Shown here: positions 26,260-34,474 of the stretch, piece after piece
Numbering within the stretch: the first letter of the stretch is position 1
How the letters are laid out: each line of letters begins with the position of its first letter
Assembly: GCA_964638035.1 (NCBI GenBank)
Contig: CAZWXD010000005.1
Location: forward strand, 62,001-126,000
Origin: JAGGAG01 sp964638035
GTDB taxonomy: Bacteria; Gemmatimonadota; Gemmatimonadetes; Gemmatimonadales; GWC2-71-9
DNA length: 64,000 nt
Direction of reading: 5' to 3'
Program-made: the position numbers and the translations under genes
Notes under the pieces: model-generated
Seen by the model: the letters and a program-made list of their open reading frames with translations, nothing else
What the model was told of the DNA's origin: nothing
Database searches by the model: none

Positions 26260-27410
26260 GAGCTCTCCAGCGCCTGCTCGAGGTCGAAGATGATGTCCTC
26301 GGCGTCCTCGATGCCGCAGCTGAGCCGGAGGAACCCGTCGGGAATGCCCATGCGGGCGCGCACGTCGGGGGCCACGGCGCGATGGGAGGTGAGTCGTGGC
26401 TCGGAGATCAGGCTCTCGACGCCCGCGAGGCTGGGGGCGTGGCTGATGACCTGCAGCCGCGGCAGCATGCGCTCTGCCGCCTCGGGGCCACCCCGCAGTT
26501 CGATGCCCACCATGCCGCCGCCGCCACCCAGGATGCGCGCGGCGACTGCGTGGTCGGGGTGCGTGGGGAGGCCCGGGTAGTGCACGCGCGCCACCGAGGG
26601 ATGGGTGCTGGCCCAGGTGGCCACGGCGAGGCCGTTGGCGTTGTGCCGCGCCATCCGGAGGGGCAGCGTGCGCATGCCGCGGTCGATGAGCCAGGCGGAG
26701 TGCGGGTCGAGCGACTGGCCCCAGAGGCGCATCAGGCGCGTGACCTCGTCGATGAACGAGGCCGACCCGGCCACGGCCCCCGCAATGACGTCGCTGTGCC
26801 CGTTGAGGTACTTCGTGGCACTGGAGATGACCACGTCGGCCCCATGCTCCAGGGGGCGGAAGTTGATGGGGCTGGCAAAGGTCGCATCCACCAGCAGGGC
26901 GACGCCGGCCTGTCGTGCAATGCGCGCGATGGGCTCGAGGTCGATGACCCGCATGGTCGGGTTGGTGGGGGTCTCGATGAAAATGGCGCGGGTGTTCTGG
27001 CGCAGGGCCTGCCGCCAGGCGCGCGGCTCATCGGGGGCGACGTATGTCACCTCGATGCCGAACCGCCCGAGTTCGGTGTCGAAGAGGGTCCGGGTGCCGC
27101 CGTAGATCCAGGTGCTGGCGACGAGGTGGTCGCCCGGCCGGAGCATGGCGAGGTGGGCCAGGGCGGTCGCGCCCATCCCGCTCGCGAGGAAGAGCGCCGA
27201 CTCCGCACCCTCCAGCAGGGCATACTTGCGCCCGATCTCGACCTGGTTCGGGTTGTTCCCGTAGCGGGTGTAGAGCGGCTCGGCGGAGGAACCGACCGGG
27301 TTGGTGAAGGTGCTGGCCTGCACGAGGGGCGGGACGACGGGCGCCCAGTCGGGCTTCCGGTGCGGCAACCCGTGGATCGCGATGGTGGACTGCCCTGGGC
27401 GCCTGGTCAT
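26256..27410 (-). CDS. Cys/Met-metabolism PLP-dependent enzyme (cystathionine gamma-synthase/lyase type)
   Basis: This 384-residue cytoplasmic enzyme is of the trans-sulfuration family. Visible signatures: PLYTRYGNNPNQ, LFLASGMGATALAH, TWIYGGTRTLFD, FIETPTNPTMRVIDL, and the PLP-lysine site SSATKYLNGHSDV; the C-terminal SLAGVESLISEP and RLSCGIEDAEDII are also typical. The family includes cystathionine gamma-synthase, gamma-lyase, beta-lyase and methionine gamma-lyase, and I cannot separate these by eye. The ATG at 27410 overlaps the STAS gene stop as ATGA, and its stop overlaps ftsE. Its place between a regulator pair and ftsEX-envC has no obvious metabolic reason. Confidence 0.9.
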
Positions 27411-27946
27411 GCAAGGGGAAGGTGGAGGAAGCCGTCGTGCGCCTCGCGTACGAGGCGGAGGTGGAGCAGGGTGGCCATCGCGGCGGCGGCCCGCAGCTCG
27501 GTCCAGCCACAGCGGGCGGCGACCGTGCTGGTGGAGCGGGCGGCGAAGGCGGAGAGGGCGGCAAACGCGGTCCGCGCGTCGTCCGCCACGGCCCCCAGGA
27601 GGCGCGCCTGCTGCCCATCCACCACGACCACGGCGAGGTGCTGGTGTTCGAGCACTTCGTGCACGGCCTCGCACAGGTCCTCGTGCAGGCCGCGGAGCAT
27701 GATGACGCGATGGTCCTGGAGCTGGGCGTGCCGCACCAGCTTGGCCACGACCTCGTCGGCGCAGCTCAGGTCGAGGAGGTCGACCTCGGCAAAGTCGAGG
27801 CACGCAGCCTGCCACTCCCCGGTGTCGGCCAGCTCGGATTCGATGCGCCCGCGCACGGCCGCCCCGGTGGGGCGCGTGACCAGGTTCCGGTAGGGCTTCT
27901 GCACAGCCTCGCGCAACACGCGCGCGACGGCGATGGTCTCGATCAC
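27407..27946 (-). CDS. STAS-like regulator (DUF4325-type) with C-terminal helical domain
   Basis: The 179-residue cytoplasmic protein has an N-terminal STAS-like domain (about 20-110), seen in the stretch CLDFAEVDLLDLSCADEVVA, where the Asp-Leu-Ser-Cys loop occupies the place of the phosphoserine loop in anti-sigma antagonists. Residues 115-179 are helical, rich in Ala and Arg, and could be a winged-helix or dimer region. It overlaps the HATPase gene upstream as GTGA (27946-27943). STAS and HATPase proteins commonly form anti-sigma or switch modules; a partner-switch role is inferred from this pairing. The target is unknown, and no sigma factor is in view. Confidence 0.65.
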   Translation of the reverse strand: MIETIAVARVLREAVQKPYRNLVTRPTGAAVRGRIESELADTGEWQAACLDFAEVDLLDLSCADEVVAKLVRHAQLQDHRVIMLRGLHEDLCEAVHEVLEHQHLAVVVVDGQQARLLGAVADDARTAFAALSAFAARSTSTVAARCGWTELRAAAAMATLLHLRLVREAHDGFLHLPLA

Positions 27947-28842
27947 TTCGCCTCGTCCTGTGCCGGGATGGTGACCTGCAACTGGGCTCCGGGAAAGAAG
28001 GGAAGGTGCTCGACCAGGGGCAAGTCATCGTCCCACGGGGGCACGATGGCGATGCGGGCCGTCCCGCTCCGCACGCTGACCTTGCCCTGCCAGCGTTGAA
28101 GGTAGCGCTTGATGCCCGCCAGGCCCTGGCCACGGCCCGGGTCGCGGAAGCGGCTCACCCCCTGGATGAGCGCTGCCTCGAGTGCCGTGCCGTCGCGCCA
28201 CCGGTCGCCGTAGCGGCGGCCCTGCGTGGGCTCGAGCGACCGGCGGAACCCGATGCCGGCGTCGCTCACGGCGATCACCGCAACGCGCCGCCCCAGCCGC
28301 TTGCGGTAATTGTAGGCCTGCACCGCGACCCAGCCACCGGTGCCCGCGTGCTCGACGATGTTCTGGCAGGCCTCGGACAGTGCCATGGCGAACCCCATGG
28401 TCGCCTTGGCCTCGAGGCCCAGCTCGCCGGTGAGGATGCGTGCGGCGCCCTCCTGGATGCGGCCGACGACCTCGTGCACGTCCTCGGAGGCGCGCACCGG
28501 CGTGATCTCGAGGAGTGTGTCTGCTGCCTGGGCATTCCGGGCCCGTGGCACCTTGCCGTGCAGCTCGAAATGCTCCGCGGCATGCTGGTAGAACGCCATG
28601 CGCCCCCAGTAACTCCGCACGTCATCGCTCTGCGGAATGGCCAGCTGCGGCCGCTCGCCCTGGGCCTCCCCCACCGCCTGGGCGGCGGACAGGAGGCCGA
28701 TGAGCCCGAACGGCGATGCCCACTGGACGCCCCGTGCATCGAACAGGAGCCGCTCACCCGGGGGCCAGGTGCCGATGGCCGCGGCAAACTGGTCGAAGCT
28801 CTGGTCGTCGAAGTGGGCCGGAACGTCCACGATGCGCGTCAT
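27943..28842 (-). CDS. STAS-linked ATP-binding protein (anti-sigma-like HATPase)
   Basis: The 299-residue cytoplasmic protein has an N-terminal STAS-like segment (residues 1-75, with LLFDARGVQWASPFGLIGLL) and a GHKL ATPase domain (about 130-260). The N-box reads ALSEACQNIVEHAG, the G1 box SDAGIGF and the G2 box GRGQGLAGI, so ATP binding is likely intact. There is no HisKA dimerisation helix with a phosphorylatable His, which favours an anti-sigma-factor-like serine kinase over a sensor histidine kinase. The ATG lies 9 bases after TATCCT with no ribosome-binding site, so the mRNA is probably leaderless. It is the first gene of the chain that ends in envC. Confidence 0.8.
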   Translation of the reverse strand: MTRIVDVPAHFDDQSFDQFAAAIGTWPPGERLLFDARGVQWASPFGLIGLLSAAQAVGEAQGERPQLAIPQSDDVRSYWGRMAFYQHAAEHFELHGKVPRARNAQAADTLLEITPVRASEDVHEVVGRIQEGAARILTGELGLEAKATMGFAMALSEACQNIVEHAGTGGWVAVQAYNYRKRLGRRVAVIAVSDAGIGFRRSLEPTQGRRYGDRWRDGTALEAALIQGVSRFRDPGRGQGLAGIKRYLQRWQGKVSVRSGTARIAIVPPWDDDLPLVEHLPFFPGAQLQVTIPAQDEAK

Positions 28843-28851
28843 CGGTCAGGG

Positions 28852-28881
28852 AGGATAACAGCGTGGGTGTGAGGGCGTGAA
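28852..28881 (-). promoter_or_regulatory. Promoter of the HATPase-STAS-PLP-ftsEX-envC chain
   Basis: -35 TTCACG (28881-28876), 18-base spacer, -10 TATCCT (28857-28852), then 9 bases and the ATG at 28842. Transcription should begin within 2-3 bases of the ATG. It is divergent from the GH1 promoter in the same 94-base gap. Confidence 0.6.
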
Positions 28882-28898
28882 GCGCCGGCGGGGGACGG

Positions 28899-28927
28899 TT
28901 CACAGGACCGCGCGACGCTGCTAGACT
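28899..28927 (+). promoter_or_regulatory. Promoter of GH1 beta-glucosidase
   Basis: -35 TTCACA (28899-28904), 17-base spacer, -10 TAGACT (28922-28927), then 9 bases to the ATG at 28937. No ribosome-binding site is present, which suggests a leaderless or 2-3-base-leader mRNA. Confidence 0.65.
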
Positions 28928-28936
28928 GCGCACCAC

Positions 28937-30427
28937 ATGGACCACCCGCCGCGGGACATCGTGTTGCAGTTCCCACGTGATTTTCACTGGGGCGTCGCTA
29001 CCTCCGCCTACCAGATCGAGGGCTCCACCGACGCCGACGGCCGCGGCCCGTGCATCTGGGACACCTTCGTGCAGCGCGAGGGCGCGGTGGAACGCGGCGA
29101 GGATGCGCGCGTCGCGTGCGACCACTACCGCCGCGTCAAGGAGGACCTGGGCCTCCTCCGGTACCTCAACGTCACGAGCTACCGGTTCTCCATTGCCTGG
29201 CCCCGCATCCAGCCCACCGGCATGGGTGCCGTGAACGAGGCCGGAATCGGCTTCTACGACCGCCTCGTGGATGGCCTCCTCGAGGCGGGCATCCGCCCGT
29301 TCCCCACGCTCTACCACTGGGACCTGCCCCAGGCCCTGGGCGACCGGGGCGGCTGGACCAACCGGGAGACTGCCGATCGCTTCGCGGAGTATGCCGCCCT
29401 GGTGGTGGCGCGCCTGGGGGACCGGGTGCGCGACTGGTCGCTCCTCAACGAGCCGTCCATCTTCGCGTCGCGCGGGTACCTCACCGGCCGGTATGCACCT
29501 GGCCGGAAGAGCATCCGCGACTACCTGAAGGCGATCCACGTGGTCACCCTGGCCCATGCCGATGGCTATCGCGCTGCCAAGGCGGTGGCGCCGCAGGCCA
29601 ACGTGGGGTCGGTCTTCTCCCTGGCGCCATGCGAACCGGCGACGCCGAGCCAGGCCGACCAGCGTGCCGTGGAGTACGCTGACGCGCTGTTCAACCAGGT
29701 CTTCCTGGACGCCCTCTTCACCGGGAGCTACCCCGCGGCCTTCCTGGCCGGCGTGCCGGAACACGGCCTGCACATGCAGCCGGGTGACGCCGAGCGCCTG
29801 CGCTGCCCGCTCGACTTCATTGGCGTCAACTGCTACTACCGCCTCATCGTGAGCGGGAGTGCCGACCAGCGTCCCAACCTGCCATTCGTGGTCCTGGGCC
29901 TCCGCACCGATACTCGCAGCACCGGCGGCCATGCCGACCTCACCGAGGCCCTTCCCGAAATGCAGCAGGTGCAGGGCGCATTCGGGTGGGGCCGCACCGG
30001 GCGCACCGAGATGGGCTGGGAGGTCTGGCCCCAGGCCATGCACGACGTCGTGCTGCGCCTCACCGCACGGTACGGCCCCGTCCCGATCGAGATCTGCGAG
30101 AGCGGGTGCGCCTTCGCCGACGTGCCTGGCGCCGACGGGATCATCCACGATGCGGCGCGCACGGGCTACCACTGGGAGCACCTGCGTGCGGTGGCCGCGG
30201 CCATCGAGGCCGGTGCCAACGTGCGCGGGTACCACGTCTGGAGCCTCTACGACAACTTCGAGTGGGCGTCGGGCTACCGTCCCCGGTTCGGCCTGGTGCA
30301 CATCGACTTCGCGACCCAGCGGCGCACCCCGAAGGCGTCGGCGTTGTGGTACCGCGAGGTGTGCCGGCTGGCGCGGGAGCGCGCGGCGGAAGCGGCGGGC
30401 GACGCGGACAAGGTGGCGGTGGCGTGA
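28937..30427 (+). CDS. GH1 beta-glucosidase
   Basis: This 496-residue enzyme of glycoside hydrolase family 1 hydrolyses beta-glucosides such as cellobiose to free sugar, by a retaining mechanism. Signatures in order: FHWGVATSAYQIEGS, WDTF, the acid/base Glu172 in LLNEPSIF, the sugar-site IGVNCYYR, the nucleophile Glu388 in IEICESGCAF (usual form ITENG), and HVWSLYDNFEWASGYRPRFGLVH. No signal peptide is found, so it acts in the cytoplasm. The nearby ROK and PfkB sugar kinases on the other strand would phosphorylate the products. The stop lies 7 bases from the convergent PfkB stop. Confidence 0.95.
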   Translation: MDHPPRDIVLQFPRDFHWGVATSAYQIEGSTDADGRGPCIWDTFVQREGAVERGEDARVACDHYRRVKEDLGLLRYLNVTSYRFSIAWPRIQPTGMGAVNEAGIGFYDRLVDGLLEAGIRPFPTLYHWDLPQALGDRGGWTNRETADRFAEYAALVVARLGDRVRDWSLLNEPSIFASRGYLTGRYAPGRKSIRDYLKAIHVVTLAHADGYRAAKAVAPQANVGSVFSLAPCEPATPSQADQRAVEYADALFNQVFLDALFTGSYPAAFLAGVPEHGLHMQPGDAERLRCPLDFIGVNCYYRLIVSGSADQRPNLPFVVLGLRTDTRSTGGHADLTEALPEMQQVQGAFGWGRTGRTEMGWEVWPQAMHDVVLRLTARYGPVPIEICESGCAFADVPGADGIIHDAARTGYHWEHLRAVAAAIEAGANVRGYHVWSLYDNFEWASGYRPRFGLVHIDFATQRRTPKASALWYREVCRLARERAAEAAGDADKVAVA

Positions 30428-30434
30428 GGCCGGC

Positions 30435-31343
30435 TCAGGCGAACACGGTTTCTCCCCGCAGGTAGCGCGCGAGGCCGGCGGCGCCCCGGAAGGTGGCGTT
30501 GCGCGCAGCGGCGGCGTTTGCGTGGCGGATCGCGGCTTCGGCGTCCTCGCCGGCGAGGAGGTGTGCCGTGAGGGCGCCGCCAAAAACGTCGCCACACCCC
30601 GTGGGGTCGAGGGCCTGGACCTGCGGGGCGGCGACGAGGGAGGTGCGCAGGGTCCCTTCGCCCGTCACGTAGATCGCGCCTCGGGGGCCCACCGTCACCA
30701 CCAGGAGCTTCACTCCCCGGGCCATGGCTCGCGCCGCAACCTCCAGCGCATCCTGCCCCACCTGCAGCATTTCGTCCTCGTTCATCTGCACCACATCGAA
30801 GCACTCGAACCAGGCCTCGATGTCCGGCAGGGCCTGCAGGGTGCGGATGCCATCCTGCTGCATGCCCAGGAAGAGGCTGTGGAGGTCGGCGTGGATGGGC
30901 CCCTGGAACCCGCGCCGCAGGGCCTGCGCCGTGCCGAGGCACATCTCGAAGCCGGAGATGAAGTTCACGTACAGGGCATCGAGGTCCCGCACCATGGGCC
31001 CCAGCTCGGCCCAGTTCCAGCCCGGGACCCCGCCGCTCATGCGTTCGCACCGGCGCTCCGCCGACTCGTAGCGCAGCACCACGCGGTTGTTGGCGACCGG
31101 CACTTCGATGCCCCGGGCCCCCGGTGCCAGGCGCGCGAGAGTCGCGAAGTGCCGGCCCGCCTCCGGTGCCATGTCCCGCCCAACCTTGATGAGGGGCACG
31201 ATCTCCCAGCCCGGCGGGAGGTGGGCATCGAGGCTGGCGAGGGCGTAGGCGATGCCACCCCACTCCTCAACCGGTGGCGCCGCCGGGTCGCGGCCATGGA
31301 TCACGTCCCACACCAGGGAACCAATGACACCGAGGCGCTTCAT
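30435..31343 (-). CDS. PfkB family carbohydrate kinase
   Basis: This 302-residue cytoplasmic ribokinase-like enzyme phosphorylates a sugar or nucleoside with ATP. The N-terminal strand LGVIGSLVWDVI is followed by a GGIAYA segment that resembles the substrate glycine motif, and the C-terminal signature LDPTGCGDVFGGAL carries the catalytic Asp and anion hole. VQMNEDEM matches the metal/ATP-side NxxE motif. The substrate is not clear. The ATG at 31343 starts at the first beta strand; open frame further upstream is antisense of the ROK gene. It is 13 bases downstream of the ROK kinase stop, so the two are probably one operon. Confidence 0.88.
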   Translation of the reverse strand: MKRLGVIGSLVWDVIHGRDPAAPPVEEWGGIAYALASLDAHLPPGWEIVPLIKVGRDMAPEAGRHFATLARLAPGARGIEVPVANNRVVLRYESAERRCERMSGGVPGWNWAELGPMVRDLDALYVNFISGFEMCLGTAQALRRGFQGPIHADLHSLFLGMQQDGIRTLQALPDIEAWFECFDVVQMNEDEMLQVGQDALEVAARAMARGVKLLVVTVGPRGAIYVTGEGTLRTSLVAAPQVQALDPTGCGDVFGGALTAHLLAGEDAEAAIRHANAAAARNATFRGAAGLARYLRGETVFA

Positions 31344-31356
31344 GCGCCCGCCCCGC

Positions 31357-32337
31357 TCATGGCGTACTGACGAAGAACGCCCGCGCGGCGCCGTAGACGC
31401 CGGCGGTGCCCAGGAGCTCACCCGGCACGATGCGACAGGCCTCGACAGCCGGCTTGAATGCCCGGCGCGCCACCTCGCGCCGGAGCGGCACGAAGAGCCC
31501 ATCCCCCGCCATGGTGACGCCGCCACAGATCACCACGACTTCGGGGTTGAACACGTTCACCAGGTTGGCGATGCCGGCGCCGAGGAACTTCGCCGTGTCG
31601 CTCACCACCTCCAGGGCCAGGGCGTCGCCGTGATGGGCGGCCTCGTAGACCGTCTGCGCCGTCACCCGGGAGAGGTCGCCGCCGACGAACTCCGCCAGCC
31701 GGCTTGCCGCCCCGGCCTCGACGTCCTCCACCGCGCGGAGCGCGATGGCGGGACCGGAGGCATAGGCCTCGAGGCACCCGTAGTTGCCGCACTTGCAGCG
31801 CCGGCCCTCGGTGTCGATCGTCATGTGCCCGATCTCGCCGGCCGAGTCGGACGCACCGTGAAAGAGTTCACCATTCACGACCAGCCCGCCGCCAATGCCG
31901 GTGCCGATGGTGACGCCGAGCGCATGGCGTGCCCCGCGCGCGGCGCCGCGCCACGCCTCGCCCAGGACGGCACAGTTGGCGTCGTTGTCGAGTGCGGCGG
32001 GCAGGCCCAGTCCCCGGGACATCTGGTCCCGGAGCGGCATGTCCTTCCAGCCAAGGTTGGGGGTGAGCAGCACGATGCCGCGCCTGGTGTCGAGCGGACC
32101 GGGCGCGCCCACGCCGACGCCGACCACCTCGGCGCCCGGCACGGCGGCCTTCAACTCGGCGATCGAGGCCCGGGCCGAGGCGAGGATGCGGGCAATGACG
32201 TCGTCGGCCCCCGCTTCGGATACCGTCGGCTCGCTCCGGAGGCCGTGCAGGGCAGAGCCATCCTCCGCCACGCAGCCGATGGCCAGGTTCGTCCCGCCAA
32301 TGTCGATGCCCACTGCCCAGCGACCGGAATCCGGCAC
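31357..32337 (-). CDS. ROK family sugar kinase (glucokinase-like)
   Basis: The 326-residue cytoplasmic kinase shows the ROK features: phosphate motif WAVGIDIGGTN at the N-terminus, LDNDANCAVLGE, GVTIGTGIGGGLV and GEIGH, followed by the zinc motif CKCGNYGCLE. No helix-turn-helix precedes the kinase, so it is an enzyme rather than a ROK repressor. Glucose is the most likely substrate. I chose the GTG at 32337 because GCGGAG lies 7 bases before it and the next residues lead straight into the phosphate motif; the longer frame from a GTG at 32394 would cover a 20-bp palindrome and add an arginine-rich tail. It is cotranscribed with PfkB. Confidence 0.9.
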   Translation of the reverse strand: MPDSGRWAVGIDIGGTNLAIGCVAEDGSALHGLRSEPTVSEAGADDVIARILASARASIAELKAAVPGAEVVGVGVGAPGPLDTRRGIVLLTPNLGWKDMPLRDQMSRGLGLPAALDNDANCAVLGEAWRGAARGARHALGVTIGTGIGGGLVVNGELFHGASDSAGEIGHMTIDTEGRRCKCGNYGCLEAYASGPAIALRAVEDVEAGAASRLAEFVGGDLSRVTAQTVYEAAHHGDALALEVVSDTAKFLGAGIANLVNVFNPEVVVICGGVTMAGDGLFVPLRREVARRAFKPAVEACRIVPGELLGTAGVYGAARAFFVSTP

Positions 32338-32368
32338 TCCAGTGCTCCGCGCTCGAGTGTGTCGCAGG

Positions 32369-32388
32369 TGCCGGGCGGCCGCCCGGCA
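32369..32388. repeat. Perfect 20-bp palindrome upstream of ROK kinase, possible operator or attenuator
   Basis: TGCCGGGCGG followed by its exact reverse complement, with an outer pair GCAGG (32364-32368) and CCTGC (32395-32399). It lies in the 113-base gap between the heptosyltransferase stop (32451) and the ROK start (32337). It could bind a dimeric regulator of the sugar kinases or end the upstream transcript; no U-tract follows. Confidence 0.5.
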
Positions 32389-32450
32389 GGTCACCTGCGC
32401 GCCGGTCTCAAGCTACACACTGCCAGAGGTGGGTAGAAGCGGAGCCGCCG

Positions 32451-33446
32451 TCAGCGGTGCCCGATCTCCGCATGCAGGGAGGCCACCGCCGCGAGGGCTT
32501 CCGCCACGCTGATGAGCTCGAGGCACTCGTGCTCCGCGCGTGCCAGCACCGTGCCGGGGCCCCTGCGCGGGCACGCGGCGCGGCGACACCCGAGGCATGG
32601 CAGTTCGGTATGCACAAGGATGCGCCGCGGCACCACCAGTGGTGCCACGCGGCCCGGGAGGTCGGGCCCGAAGAACGCCACAACCGGGGTGCCGACTGCC
32701 GCTGCGAGGTGCATCGGTCCGGTGTCGTTGGTGACGAGCATCGAGCAGGTGGCGAGGCCTGCCGCGAGGGTAGGCAGGTCGGCGTCGCACACGACGCCGG
32801 CAGCGTCCCCGGCAGCCTCGCGTGCCCGGGCCTCCTCGCCCGGCCCGGCGAACACGAGGACGTCGCTGCCCTCCTGGCGCAGCCGCATGGCCAGCTCGCG
32901 GAAGCGCTGTGCGGGCCAGCGGCGGGATGCCGCACTCGCACCGGGAAAGAAACCAACCGGGCGCCGGTCGCCGGAATGGCAGGCCCTGAACCGTGCCACC
33001 GACTCGGCCGGCGGATGGATGCGAGGGGTCGGTGGCGTGCCGGGCCTCGTCCCCGTGGCAATCTCCAGGAGGTGCGATGCGAGGTGCTGCGGTTCGGCCG
33101 ACGGCGTGAGGTGGCGCGTCAGGAAGGGGCCCCGCCCCCCCGACGCCTCGCCCCAGCGCTCGGGGATTCCCGCGAGTGCCAGCATGATGGCCGAGGAGGG
33201 GGAGCCCGGGACGAGGACGCCACGCTGGAGCTGCAGGCTGCGGAGGTGCCGTGCGCCACGCACCACGCCGCGCCACCCGTGTTGCAGCGGCAGCACCTTC
33301 ACACCGGGAAGCGCCATGGCGGCCAGAGCTGCGAGCAACTGCGGGACGGCCACCACGTCTGGGCGGAGCGCCTGGACTGCGGGGAGGGCCAGGATGAAGT
33401 CGCCGAGGCGGTTGGGCGTGCGGACGACAACGCCGGATCGCGCCAC
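32451..33446 (-). CDS. Glycosyltransferase family 9 (heptosyltransferase-like)
   Basis: This 331-residue GT9 protein is predicted to add heptose from ADP-heptose to the LPS inner core at the cytoplasmic face of the inner membrane. It begins with the family strand VVVRTPNRLGDFILALPAVQAL, where the Asp in GD is the usual catalytic base position. The C-terminal donor site is present: FFPGASAASRRWPAQRFREL, and VTNDTGPMHLAAAVGTPVVAFFGP. A cysteine cluster (LPCLGCRRAACP) appears near the C-terminus. The GTG start sits 2 bases after the upstream GT9 stop. It is a paralogue of that gene; acceptor specificity cannot be read. Confidence 0.9.
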   Translation of the reverse strand: MARSGVVVRTPNRLGDFILALPAVQALRPDVVAVPQLLAALAAMALPGVKVLPLQHGWRGVVRGARHLRSLQLQRGVLVPGSPSSAIMLALAGIPERWGEASGGRGPFLTRHLTPSAEPQHLASHLLEIATGTRPGTPPTPRIHPPAESVARFRACHSGDRRPVGFFPGASAASRRWPAQRFRELAMRLRQEGSDVLVFAGPGEEARAREAAGDAAGVVCDADLPTLAAGLATCSMLVTNDTGPMHLAAAVGTPVVAFFGPDLPGRVAPLVVPRRILVHTELPCLGCRRAACPRRGPGTVLARAEHECLELISVAEALAAVASLHAEIGHR

Positions 33447-33448
33447 GG

Positions 33449-34474
33449 TCAGGTCCCGGTGGCGCGCTGGCGGGCCAGGGTGAGGGCGGCGAGCACGCGC
33501 TCGACGCCGAGGTCCTGCATGCAGCGGTGATGCTCGAGGGGGCAGACGGCAGGGCCGAAGGTGGCGCACGGCCGGCAGAGAAGGTCGTCCATGCCGAGGC
33601 AGATGTCCCGGTCATCAGTGGGGCCGAACCCGAACGACGGCACGGTGGGCCCGAACAGCGCCACCATCCGCGTCCCCACGGCGAGCCCCAGGTGGAGCGG
33701 CGACGAGTCATTGGTCACCAGGGCCTGCGCCCGGGCGATCAATGCCGCGGAGACCCGCGGCCCCACCTGGCCGCAGGCACTGAAGGCGCGGCCGGGTGCG
33801 GCGGCCACGATCGCCTCGCCAAGGGCCTGGTCGGTTGGGCCCCCGATGGCCACGACGGGGAGGTCAAGGGCCGCCGCGAGGGCAGGGTAGCCGGGCCACC
33901 GCTTGGCGCCCCAGGGCGATCCGGGTCCGAGCGCAATGAAGGGCGACGTCACGGCGTGGGTGGTGAGCCAGTGGTCGGCGGCAGCGTGGTCGGATTCCCC
34001 GAGGCCGAGCGTGACCGGCGGCATGGCGGTCCCGGGCGTCATCTCGGCGAGCGACCAGAGTCGCTGGGTCTCGTGGGCGTGGACCGGTCGCGGCAGCCGT
34101 CGGGTGTAGAGCGGCGCGGCGGCGCTGTCCTCGAACCCGATGCGCCGCGGCACGCGCGCCAGCAGCACCAGCGTGGCGGAGCGCCACGAGCGGTGCGGCA
34201 GGTACGCCACCTCGTACCGGTTGCGCCGGACCATGCCGGCCACCCGTCGCAGGCCAGGCCAGCCCCGGTCCTCGCCCCGCTTGTCGTACCGGATCACGCT
34301 GCGCACCGCAGGATGCGCCTCGAGCAACGGGGCGGATTGCGGTGTGGTGACGACATCCACCGGGCCATGCTCGGCGGCCAGGGTGGTCAGGAGGGGCGTC
34401 GTGAGGATCACGTCCCCCATGTAGGCAGTCTGGATCACGACAGCGCCGGCGCGGCGGCGGAACAGGAGGCTCAC
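33449..34474 (-). CDS. waaF: Lipopolysaccharide heptosyltransferase II-like (GT9)
   Basis: This 341-residue GT9 enzyme probably transfers the second heptose to LPS inner core. Signatures: VVIQTAYMGDVILTTPLLTTL (catalytic Asp in GD), ALGPGSPWGAKRWPGYPAL, IGGPTDQALGEAI and VTNDSSPLHLGLAVGTRMVALFGPT, then FGFGPTDDRDICLGMDDLLCRPC with a C-terminal cysteine pair. The match is close to the WaaF group, so the symbol is given with some caution. Its GTG start follows the lepA TAG with no gap, and the second GT9 begins 2 bases after its stop. Confidence 0.9.
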   Translation of the reverse strand: MSLLFRRRAGAVVIQTAYMGDVILTTPLLTTLAAEHGPVDVVTTPQSAPLLEAHPAVRSVIRYDKRGEDRGWPGLRRVAGMVRRNRYEVAYLPHRSWRSATLVLLARVPRRIGFEDSAAAPLYTRRLPRPVHAHETQRLWSLAEMTPGTAMPPVTLGLGESDHAAADHWLTTHAVTSPFIALGPGSPWGAKRWPGYPALAAALDLPVVAIGGPTDQALGEAIVAAAPGRAFSACGQVGPRVSAALIARAQALVTNDSSPLHLGLAVGTRMVALFGPTVPSFGFGPTDDRDICLGMDDLLCRPCATFGPAVCPLEHHRCMQDLGVERVLAALTLARQRATGT

